In this document: one piece after another, positions 37,403 through 44,983 of the stretch
How the letters are laid out: the number at the start of each line of letters is the position of its first letter
Position numbering within the stretch: the first letter of the stretch is position 1
Assembly: GCF_024158025.1 (NCBI RefSeq)
Contig: NZ_JAMZEL010000001.1
Coordinates: forward strand, 1,240,001 to 1,304,000
DNA from: Runella salmonicolor
Lineage (GTDB): Bacteria; Bacteroidota; Bacteroidia; Cytophagales; Spirosomataceae
Reading direction: 5' to 3'
Length of the DNA stretch: 64,000 nt
The notes under the pieces: generated by a model
Database searches by the model: none
The model's input: the letters and a program-made list of their open reading frames with translations, nothing else
Told to the model about the DNA's origin: nothing
Position numbers and translations under genes: made by a program

Positions 37403-40123
37403 TTACTCCACCAACCGTCGCAATTCGTTCAGTTTCAGTAAGGCTTCAATTGGCGAAAGGGTGTTGATATCCAGAGCTTTGAGCTTGGTTTTGAGTTCTT
37501 CTATTTTGGGGTCTTGCGGCTCAAATAGCGTCATTTGGTAGTTTACTTTGGGCATTTCCTTCACGGCTTTGTTGGTTTCAGCCCGTTGGTGGCTCTTTTC
37601 GAGGCTGTGCAGAATATCGTTGGAGCGCAGCACAATCTCCTGTGGCATCCCAGCCATCTGCGCCACGTGAATCCCGAAGCTGTGCTCGCTGCCGCCTTCT
37701 TTCAATTTCCGCAAGAAAATCACTTTGTTGCCTACTTCCTTCACCGCCACGTTGAAGTTTTTGATGCGCGGAAAATCGTCGGCCAATTGGTTCAGTTCGT
37801 GATAGTGCGTCGCAAACAACGTTTTGGCGCGGTGGCGCGGGTGATTGTGCAAAAACTCCGCAATACTCCACGCGATGCTGACGCCGTCGTACGTACTCGT
37901 TCCGCGCCCGATTTCGTCCATCAGCACAAGGCTGCGCTCGCTGAGGTTGTTGAGAATACTCGCCGTTTCGGTCATTTCGACCATGAACGTACTCTCCCCG
38001 CGACTCAGGTTGTCGGAAGCTCCTACACGCGTAAAAATCTTATCTACCAACCCGATTTCGGCCTCGGCGGCGGGGACAAAACTGCCCATTTGGGCCATCA
38101 GCACAATGAGCGCGGTCTGGCGCAGCAACGCCGATTTTCCCGCCATATTGGGGCCCGTGATGATAATAATCTGCTGTGTTTCGTCGTCAAGATACAGGTC
38201 ATTGGGCACGTAGCTTTCGCCCAACGGCAGCTGCTGTTCAATCACAGCATGACGTCCTTCTTTGATTTTCAGCGACTTATCTTCCGTAATTTTGGGTTTA
38301 TTGTAATTGTTTTTACGGGCTACCCGCGCAAAAGACGCCAACGCATCCAGCACCGATACCACGCGAGCATCCTGCTGTACCGCCGCCACGTAATCGTTGG
38401 CCATCATCACCAAATCATTGAAAATACGCTGCTCGATGGCAAAGATTTTATCTTCGGCACTCAGGATTTTATCTTCGTACTCTTTCAGTTCGGGCGTAAT
38501 ATAGCGCTCGGCATTCACGAGGGTTTGCTTCCGAATCCACTCGGGCGGCACGCGGTTTTTGTGGGAGTTGGTCACTTCGAGGTAGTAGCCGAACACCTTA
38601 TTGTAGGCAATTTTGAGGGAGGTGATGCCCGTCCGTTCAATCTCGCGGTTTTGAATTTGTATCAGGTAGTCTTTGCCCGAAAACGCCAGTTTGTGCAGCA
38701 CGTCCAAATCAGCATCGATGCCACTCTTAATCATACCGCCCTGATTGGTCACCACGGGTGGGTCTTCGCGGAGTTCGGTCTCAATTTTTTCCAGTAAAAA
38801 CTCACAGGGATTGAGCTGGTCGGCGTATTTGCGTAGCGGTGTCAGAGAGGATGACGGAGAAACGGACGACTGAGTTTCGGATTCGTTACCGTTTGGTGAT
38901 TCTTCTCCTTTTGTACCCTTCCCTTTTACCTCTCCGCTCCACGCCTTTTGCAGCAATTCTTTCACGGGCGCAATATGGCTCAACGACTTCTTCAGTTGCA
39001 GCAGTTCCCGTGGGTTGATGCGTCGAACCGCTACCTTTGAAATGAGGCGTTCGAGGTCACCTATTTGCTTGAGGTGCAGGGTGATTTCGTCCAGCAGTTC
39101 TTCGTTTTGGAGAAAAAACTCCACCGTTTGGAGGCGCTCTTCAATTGGCGCTTTATCTTTCAGCGGTAGCACCAGCCACTTACGCAGCAGGCGCGCGCCC
39201 ATGGGCGTCACGGTTTGGTCGAGTATTTGAATCAACGGCACGCCACCTTCTTGTTGGGGATACACCAATTCTAGGTTACGAATGGTAAAGCGGTCGAGCC
39301 ACACGTATTTTTCTTCGTCGAGGCGGGTCAGCCGCGTGATGTGCTTCACGTCTTTGTGCTCGGTATCGGCCAAATACCGCAAAATCACCCCCGCCGCAAT
39401 GATGCCTTCGGTGAGGGTTTCGACGCCAAATCCTTTGAGCGAAGTGGTTTGAAAATGCTTAATGAGAATTTCGTAGCCGAACTCGTGCGTATACGCCCAA
39501 TCTTCGAGGCAGAAGGTATGAAATTTATCCCCAAACAGCTCGCCGAATTCCTGACGGTATTTTTTACAGTACAGTACCTCCGACGGCGCAAAACTTTGCA
39601 GCAATTTTTCGATGTATTCTTTGTTGCCCTGAGTGGTCAAAAACTCCCCCGTCGAAATATCCAAAAAGGCAATCCCGAAGGTGTTTTGTTTGCCAAAATG
39701 AACCGACGCCAAATAATTATTCCGTCTGGTATCCAGCACATTGTCGTTGAATGAAACCCCCGGCGTCACCAGCTCCGTTACCCCACGCCGTACGATGCCT
39801 TTGGCCACGGCGGGGTCTTCCAACTGATCACAAATGGCCACCCGCTCACCCGCCCGAACGAGCTTGGGCAAGTAGGTATCCAACGAATGATGCGGAAAAC
39901 CCGCCAATTCTTCCTGCGCACCGCCGTTGTTGCGACGGGTAAGCACAATGCCCAGGATTCGGCTGGCACGGATGGCATCTTCCCCAAATGTTTCGTAAAA
40001 ATCTCCCACCCTAAAGAGCAACATAGCTCCCGGATAGCGTGATTTTATCTGATTATATTGGCGGTTAAGCGGGGTTTCTTTGGGTTTAAGGGGTTCTGTT
40101 GAGGTTTTTCCAGTACGGGCCAT
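37403..40123 (-). CDS. mutS: DNA mismatch repair protein MutS
   Basis: 906 residues. The N-terminal mismatch-recognition domain has the GAMLLFRVGDFYETFGEDA segment carrying the mismatch-binding Phe and Glu. The ATPase domain contains GPNMAGKSALLRQ (Walker A), DEIGRGTSTYDG (Walker B) and LFATHYHEL. An extra low-complexity insert rich in Ser, Gly and Glu (encoded around 38840-38935) interrupts the core region. Start ATG at 40123. Housekeeping DNA repair, unrelated to the flanking glycan genes. Confidence 0.98.
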   Translation of the reverse strand: MARTGKTSTEPLKPKETPLNRQYNQIKSRYPGAMLLFRVGDFYETFGEDAIRASRILGIVLTRRNNGGAQEELAGFPHHSLDTYLPKLVRAGERVAICDQLEDPAVAKGIVRRGVTELVTPGVSFNDNVLDTRRNNYLASVHFGKQNTFGIAFLDISTGEFLTTQGNKEYIEKLLQSFAPSEVLYCKKYRQEFGELFGDKFHTFCLEDWAYTHEFGYEILIKHFQTTSLKGFGVETLTEGIIAAGVILRYLADTEHKDVKHITRLTRLDEEKYVWLDRFTIRNLELVYPQQEGGVPLIQILDQTVTPMGARLLRKWLVLPLKDKAPIEERLQTVEFFLQNEELLDEITLHLKQIGDLERLISKVAVRRINPRELLQLKKSLSHIAPVKELLQKAWSGEVKGKGTKGEESPNGNESETQSSVSPSSSLTPLRKYADQLNPCEFLLEKIETELREDPPVVTNQGGMIKSGIDADLDVLHKLAFSGKDYLIQIQNREIERTGITSLKIAYNKVFGYYLEVTNSHKNRVPPEWIRKQTLVNAERYITPELKEYEDKILSAEDKIFAIEQRIFNDLVMMANDYVAAVQQDARVVSVLDALASFARVARKNNYNKPKITEDKSLKIKEGRHAVIEQQLPLGESYVPNDLYLDDETQQIIIITGPNMAGKSALLRQTALIVLMAQMGSFVPAAEAEIGLVDKIFTRVGASDNLSRGESTFMVEMTETASILNNLSERSLVLMDEIGRGTSTYDGVSIAWSIAEFLHNHPRHRAKTLFATHYHELNQLADDFPRIKNFNVAVKEVGNKVIFLRKLKEGGSEHSFGIHVAQMAGMPQEIVLRSNDILHSLEKSHQRAETNKAVKEMPKVNYQMTLFEPQDPKIEELKTKLKALDINTLSPIEALLKLNELRRLVE

Positions 40124-40151
40124 GCGTCAATATTAAATAAAAAATAGAGGG

Positions 40152-40159
40152 CAAAAATA
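40152..40159 (-). promoter_or_regulatory. Candidate -7 element for mutS
   Basis: On the minus strand this reads TATTTTTG, matching TAnnTTTG, 29 bases before the mutS ATG. No good -33 element was seen. Confidence 0.45.
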
Positions 40160-40278
40160 GCCAAAATATCGCAGTATTGAGTAATACTTGTTACTCCTTG
40201 CCTCTTATAACAAGTGATACTTTTTTCATTCATTTTCCCTCATTGCTTCAACCTTAAAGCCTAAACCTGCAAACGATT

Positions 40279-41721
40279 ATGCATAAATCATCGGAAGAAC
40301 GCCGCGATTTTTTAAAACTAACGGGAACCATGGGCCTTGGCCTGCTCTCTGCGGGCATTACGCAAGCCTGCGCCACGGCCAAACCAGTCTCTTCCCTGAA
40401 TCATATTCAACAACAAACACTCATACCTCACGCGCAGAAGTTTAACATGAGTGGCTACGGTGCGCCCAAAATCGAGACCGTCAGGATTGGATATATTGGC
40501 ATGGGCAATCGCGGTTCTGGGGCACTCAACCGCATCGTGTACCTCGAAAATGTGGAGGTGAAAGCCCTTTGCGACATCCGGCCCGAAAAAGCACAAGAAG
40601 CCAAAAAGAAACTGGAAAATACACCCCATAATCCAACGCTCTATTCGGGAGGCGAAAACGAATGGAAAAAACTCTGCGAGCGCAATGATATTGACTTGGT
40701 CTACATCTGCACGCCTTGGAACCTCCACGCGCCCATGGCCCTCTACGCCATGGAACAAGGCAAACACGTGGCCGTGGAAATTCCCGCCGCTACAACGATG
40801 GAAGATTGTTGGAAACTGGTCGAAACCTCCGAGCGGACGAGAAAACACTGCATGATGCTCGAAAACTGCTGTTATGATTTTTTCGAACTGCTCACCCTCA
40901 ACATGGCCCGTCAGGGGTTTTTCGGGGAAGTAGTTCACGTAGAAGGCGCTTATATTCACGACATTTACGATTCGTTTTTTGATAAAAGCAAACGCTACGA
41001 CCTTTGGCGGCTGAAAGAAAATCAACGCAATGGTAACCTCTACCCGACGCACGGATTGGGCCCCATTTGTCAGATTTTGAACATCAATCGCGGCGATAAA
41101 ATGGACTACTTGGTCTCGATGGCGAGCAATGATTTTATGTTGGCACCGAGGGCGCACGCATTGGCCGCCACCGATGCCGATTTCAAGCAATTTGCCAATG
41201 CGTCGTTCCGCGGCAATATGAACACAACCACGATTCGCACCCAAAAAGGCAAAACCATCATGGTGCAGCACGATGTAACCTCTCCGCGCCCTTATTCACG
41301 CATTCACTTGGTGAGCGGTACCAAAGCCACGGCGCTCAAATATCCGCTCCCCGGTAAAATCTCCACGGGACACGATTGGATTTCGGAAGAAGAATACAAA
41401 AAACTAGAAGAAAAATATCAGCCCGAAATCATAAAACGCATCGGCGAACTGGCCAAGAAAGTGGGCGGCCACGGCGGCATGGACTTTTTGATGGACTGGC
41501 GGCTGATTGACTGCCTCCGCAATGGCCTGCCGCTCGACCAAGACGTGTACGACGCCGCTTCGTGGAGCGCCATTGCGCCGCTGAGCGAGTGGTCGGTGGC
41601 CAACCGCTCGACGTCCATCGACGTGCCTGATTTCACGGGTGGGTCGTGGAAAAATAACGCACCCGTCGATATTTCTATGACCAAAGGCGGTAATACCAGA
41701 ATCAAAGAACGTTCACTATAA
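40279..41721 (+). CDS. Tat-exported GH109-type (Gfo/Idh/MocA) NAD-dependent glycosidase
   Basis: 480 residues. The N-terminus ERRDFLKLTG is a twin-arginine signal (R8-R9) followed by a hydrophobic stretch. The Rossmann motif GYIGMGNRGSG (71-81) binds NAD(H), and YICTPWNLHAPMALYAMEQGKHVAVEIPAA is typical of Gfo/Idh/MocA proteins. YPTHGLGPI, and the C-terminal DWRLIDCLRNGLPLDQDVYDAASWS match GH109 alpha-N-acetylgalactosaminidases, which use a bound NAD in an oxidation-elimination mechanism. Tat export fits a protein folded with its cofactor before export. NagB directly follows, suggesting amino-sugar use. Confidence 0.92.
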   Translation: MHKSSEERRDFLKLTGTMGLGLLSAGITQACATAKPVSSLNHIQQQTLIPHAQKFNMSGYGAPKIETVRIGYIGMGNRGSGALNRIVYLENVEVKALCDIRPEKAQEAKKKLENTPHNPTLYSGGENEWKKLCERNDIDLVYICTPWNLHAPMALYAMEQGKHVAVEIPAATTMEDCWKLVETSERTRKHCMMLENCCYDFFELLTLNMARQGFFGEVVHVEGAYIHDIYDSFFDKSKRYDLWRLKENQRNGNLYPTHGLGPICQILNINRGDKMDYLVSMASNDFMLAPRAHALAATDADFKQFANASFRGNMNTTTIRTQKGKTIMVQHDVTSPRPYSRIHLVSGTKATALKYPLPGKISTGHDWISEEEYKKLEEKYQPEIIKRIGELAKKVGGHGGMDFLMDWRLIDCLRNGLPLDQDVYDAASWSAIAPLSEWSVANRSTSIDVPDFTGGSWKNNAPVDISMTKGGNTRIKERSL

Positions 41722-41757
41722 CTCACCTCAATCCGTACCTCTGTTTTTCTTTATTTT

Positions 41758-42495
41758 ATGAACATCCATATTTCTAAAAACCCCGCTGATTTAGGCGAGA
41801 TTTCTGGGCAAAAAGCGGCCGAGTTAATCCGCAGCGCCATTGCCGAAAAAGGCTTCGCCAACGTTATTTTAGCCACGGGGGCGAGTCAATTCGGAACGTT
41901 ACAAACACTGATTGACAATAAAGACATTGATTGGAGCAAGGTCACGATGTTTCACCTCGACGAATACATCGGTCTGCCACTTTCCCACCCAGCGAGTTTC
42001 CGTAAATACCTCAAAGAGCGTTTCTTGGACCAGGTGCCACCGCTGAAAGCGAGCTATTTAATTGACGGCGAAGTCAATCCCGAAGAAGAATGTGCACGAT
42101 TGGGCGCGTTGATTCAGCAACTTCCCATCGACGTCGCACTGGTCGGCATCGGCGAAAACGGCCACTTGGCCTTCAACGACCCTCCGGCTGATTTTGACAC
42201 CGAAAATCCGTACATCGTGGTAAATTTGGACGAGCCATGCCGCCGTCAGCAAATGAACGAAGGGTGGTTTCCGACTTTGGAAGATGTACCCAAACAGGCC
42301 ATCAGTATGTCGGTAAAACAAATCATGAAAACCGCGCACCTCATTTGCTCGGTACCCGATTTACGAAAAGCGCAGGCCGTCAAAGATTGTTTGGAACATG
42401 AAGTAAGCAACCTCTATCCTGCGAGTATTTTACAAAAACACCCCAATTGCAGTTTGTATTTGGATGAACTTTCGGCGAGTTTGCTTTCACAATAA
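41758..42495 (+). CDS. nagB: Glucosamine-6-phosphate deaminase
   Basis: 245 residues, cytoplasmic. Family motifs are FHLDEYIGL (65-73, with the catalytic Asp at 68) and GIGENGHLAFNDP (130-142). It converts glucosamine-6-phosphate to fructose-6-phosphate and ammonia. It begins 36 bases after the GH109-type gene, pairing release of N-acetylated amino sugar outside with catabolism inside; no NagA deacetylase or kinase is in this window. Confidence 0.96.
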   Translation: MNIHISKNPADLGEISGQKAAELIRSAIAEKGFANVILATGASQFGTLQTLIDNKDIDWSKVTMFHLDEYIGLPLSHPASFRKYLKERFLDQVPPLKASYLIDGEVNPEEECARLGALIQQLPIDVALVGIGENGHLAFNDPPADFDTENPYIVVNLDEPCRRQQMNEGWFPTLEDVPKQAISMSVKQIMKTAHLICSVPDLRKAQAVKDCLEHEVSNLYPASILQKHPNCSLYLDELSASLLSQ

Positions 42496-42507
42496 AGGCA
42501 GTTAAAT

Positions 42508-42535
42508 GGTTGTTGGTGGAAAAACACCAACAACC
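42508..42535 (+). terminator. Hairpin after nagB
   Basis: Perfect 11-bp stem GGTTGTTGGTG / CACCAACAACC with a GAAAAA loop, 12 bases after the nagB stop. There is no T-run, so termination is possible but not clear. Confidence 0.45.
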
Positions 42536-42604
42536 GCCAAAAACACCTACAACCACCAAAACAATCTCAATTCAGTTTATCACTTACCGAACAATCGTTC
42601 ACAT

Positions 42605-42653
42605 AATCAATTGGCAGCCAAATGGCTGTGGCCCCTTTGGTTGCCAATTGATT
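42605..42653 (+). terminator. Long hairpin (18-bp stem) after nagB
   Basis: Arms at 42605-42622 and 42636-42653 pair over 18 bases with one G-T wobble, centred on the AATCAATTGGCA half, with a 13-base loop that can itself pair GGC/GCC. It is followed by ATTTTAAATTTTT. Probably a terminator for nagB; its length could also indicate a small mobile palindromic element. Confidence 0.55.
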
Positions 42654-42743
42654 ATTTTAAATTTTTCCCTTTCAGCCTTGAATCCTAACAAAGCAGGATG
42701 GATGTTGGAAAATCAAGCAAAAAAGTTGAGCAATTACTCCTAT

Positions 42744-43001
42744 CTAGCTTCCTTTTATTAAAAAAGCGATTATCTCAGGGGTTGATGATTCTCCCTCATT
42801 TTCAGGTTCGTATTCCACTAAGCAGTAAACATTATAAAACGGGGCTTTTCCGGGTTCGGCTATTTGATAAGCGACTACTTCTTTCTCCTTGTTTTCGAGT
42901 ATCCACGTATCTTTATTTTCTATCCTGCCAAGCTGAACAGAATATTCCAATCCGCTCTCCAACAATTCTGAAATCAGTATCCATACTGGTTCATTTTCCA
43001 T
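42744..43001 (-). CDS. Small hypothetical protein
   Basis: 85 residues from the ATG at 43001. It is soluble, acidic, with beta-strand-like segments (DTWILENKEKEVVAYQIAEP, FYNVYCLVEYEPENEG) and no signal peptide or motif I recognise. Composition is balanced and unlike a chance frame, and it does not overlap another gene, but no family is assigned. Confidence 0.55.
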   Translation of the reverse strand: MENEPVWILISELLESGLEYSVQLGRIENKDTWILENKEKEVVAYQIAEPGKAPFYNVYCLVEYEPENEGESSTPEIIAFLIKGS

Positions 43002-43679
43002 ACTAAAATTAAAATCTGTTCAACTACGATTCCATTTTTATATGCTGTATAGGCGGGGGGGTATGCGGCAATTCCACCATTACAGCTCTTTTGTAGACAT
43101 GAACAGGCACGTTGTAACCGCGTCAAGCAGAAACAGTTGTGAAATTTCACCTCTAACGTTGAGTCCTGACAATCAAAAATCTGGCAGGTTTTTTTACAAT
43201 AATAAACGAAAGGCAGGACTGCGCAAACAAAAAGAGACACAATCTGTTGATAATTTATTAATCGTTCATTTTAGGATATACATTAGTTGCATTTTAGAAC
43301 AATAAAATGACAGCAGCTTACTCCGATTAAACCGATAAATGCGCAATCAAACGCTATTTTACACGATGTATGTGCTGAAACTAAGAGACGATTTTAGAAT
43401 TTCAAGTTTTTTTTGTCTTGCTGCTCTGCTCAGAAAAATTCTTTTGCAATCAATCTGCATGACTTTCAGTATCTTTGCGTCAACCTATTGTAGAATTACT
43501 AAATACGTTCGCCAATCAGTTGGTTTCTGAATTATAATTTTTGCTAAATCAGTAATTATAATTCAAACTTTTTCGTTTTTAATATAGGGCGGTTTCCTGA
43601 ATAGGTTTAGACTTCACAACTCTTCTTCTTCTCTTGATTTTTCGCTTCGTACATTTAGCCTATCTAACCTTTAATTTTA
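43002..43679. other. Long intergenic stretch before the desaturase gene
   Basis: About 680 bases without a convincing gene. A few short frames of 60-90 codons exist but have cysteine-rich or low-quality compositions. It holds a weak hairpin with T-tail at 43165-43195, a candidate promoter at 43443-43477 and an AT-rich 200-base leader. Otherwise nothing was recognised. Confidence 0.6.
43443..43477 (+). promoter_or_regulatory. Candidate promoter of the desaturase gene
   Basis: TTTG (43443-43446) and TATCTTTG (43470-43477) fit the Bacteroidota -33 and TAnnTTTG -7 elements with a 23-base gap. Transcription would begin near 43485, leaving a leader of about 195 bases before the ATG at 43680. Confidence 0.6.
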
Positions 43680-44792
43680 ATGAAACTTAAAGAAAACGTA
43701 AAATTTGTTGCCCAAGAAAAAAGTCAATTTTTCCCAACCCTAAAAAAAAGAGTAGACGCCTATTTTAAGGAAAACAATATCCCAAAGCACGCAAACCGAA
43801 CGATGATTGTCAAAACGGTCGTTTTGTTGAGCGCCTACATTCTTCCTTTTATCTGTATTCTCGCTTTTCAGCCCTCGCTCGCCGCAAGCATACCGCTCTG
43901 GATTGTCATGGGATTTGGCATATCGGGCATTGGGATGAGTATCATGCACGATGCCAATCACGGCGCCTATTCAGACCGTACTGCGGTCAACAAATGGCTG
44001 GGTTATTCAATCTATTTGGCGGGAGCAGGCGTTCTGAATTGGAAATTACAACACAATGTACTTCACCACACGTACACCAATATTGTACCAATGGACGAAG
44101 ACATTCGCGACCGGGGTATTGTCAAACTTTCTCCCCACGCCGAAATCAAAGGAGTACATCGCTTTCAGTGGATTTACGCATTTTTTTTCTACGGAATTCT
44201 TACCTTGTATTGGGTACTTTTGAAAGATTTCATCCAATTCGTTTCTTATATCCGCAACGGCGTCAATAAGCAGACCAAAGCACAAAATGCCATGACGCTC
44301 CTTAATTTGATTGTGGTTAAATCGACCTATCTCGCCATCTTTTTGGTGCTACCAGTGGTGGTTTTCTCGATTCCTTTTTCAGAAATCCTCATTGGTTTTC
44401 TGGTCATGCACTTCACCGCTGGACTGGTGTTGACGGTTATTTTCCAATTGGCGCATACCGTAGAAGGAACATCCCACCCGGTGATTCCCGAAACGGGTAT
44501 TGTGGCCAAAGATTGGGCCATTCACCAGTTGGAAACCACGGTCAATTTCTCGCCACGCAACAAGTGGCTGTCGTGGTACGTAGGCGGTTTGAATTTCCAG
44601 ATTGAGCATCATCTTTTCCCCAAAATCTGTCACGTCCATTATCCCAATATCGCGCCCATCGTCAAACAAACAGCCGAAGATTTTGGGCTGGTTTACATGG
44701 AAAATCCTACGTTTTGGAGCGCACTACAATCGCACGTAGATACGCTGAAACGCTTTGGCGGTTTGCCAGACCTAAACGAGGCGATTGGCTAA
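43680..44792 (+). CDS. Membrane fatty-acid desaturase (front-end/acyl-CoA type)
   Basis: 370 residues. Three histidine boxes are intact: HDANHG (90-95), HNVLHH (125-130) and QIEHH (307-311). The Q in the third box is characteristic of front-end (delta-5/delta-6-like) desaturases. Two pairs of hydrophobic helices (around 45-90 and 165-240) anchor it in the membrane, with the di-iron site cytoplasmic. No fused cytochrome b5 domain, so an external electron donor is needed. It is followed by a clear terminator and is a single-gene unit. Confidence 0.93.
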   Translation: MKLKENVKFVAQEKSQFFPTLKKRVDAYFKENNIPKHANRTMIVKTVVLLSAYILPFICILAFQPSLAASIPLWIVMGFGISGIGMSIMHDANHGAYSDRTAVNKWLGYSIYLAGAGVLNWKLQHNVLHHTYTNIVPMDEDIRDRGIVKLSPHAEIKGVHRFQWIYAFFFYGILTLYWVLLKDFIQFVSYIRNGVNKQTKAQNAMTLLNLIVVKSTYLAIFLVLPVVVFSIPFSEILIGFLVMHFTAGLVLTVIFQLAHTVEGTSHPVIPETGIVAKDWAIHQLETTVNFSPRNKWLSWYVGGLNFQIEHHLFPKICHVHYPNIAPIVKQTAEDFGLVYMENPTFWSALQSHVDTLKRFGGLPDLNEAIG

Positions 44793-44813
44793 AAAATACA
44801 CTCCTTGTTTATC

Positions 44814-44845
44814 AAATCCCCAGCGTATTGTTGGGGATTTTTTTG
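44814..44845 (+). terminator. Rho-independent terminator after the desaturase gene
   Basis: Stem AAATCCCCA / TGGGGATTT (44814-44822, 44832-44840) with a 9-base loop followed by a run of T residues, 22 bases after the stop codon. Confidence 0.9.
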
Positions 44846-44983
44846 TTTTCTACAAAGCCAGGCTATTAAGCAGGAATGAAAAATGATTTTTTTGGATAAA
44901 AGATAGGTTGGTAAAGGATAGTTTTACCGAGGTTTCACGGTTATTTGCACCCTACTATACATCCTAATACCCCTTAAACTGCT

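Noticed and set aside
37535..38797. 420-codon plus-strand frame opposite mutS
   Set aside because: Antisense shadow of mutS with no coherent domains.
40318..41271. 317-codon minus-strand frame opposite the GH109-type gene
   Set aside because: Shadow of a strongly supported gene; the translation is His/Phe-rich without family motifs.
42974..43240. 88-codon minus-strand frame overlapping the start of the small hypothetical gene
   Set aside because: Cysteine-rich, low-quality composition, no signal or motif, and it overlaps a better candidate.
43339..43530. 63-codon plus-strand frame before the desaturase gene
   Set aside because: It overlaps the best promoter candidate (43443-43477) and shows no recognisable protein pattern.
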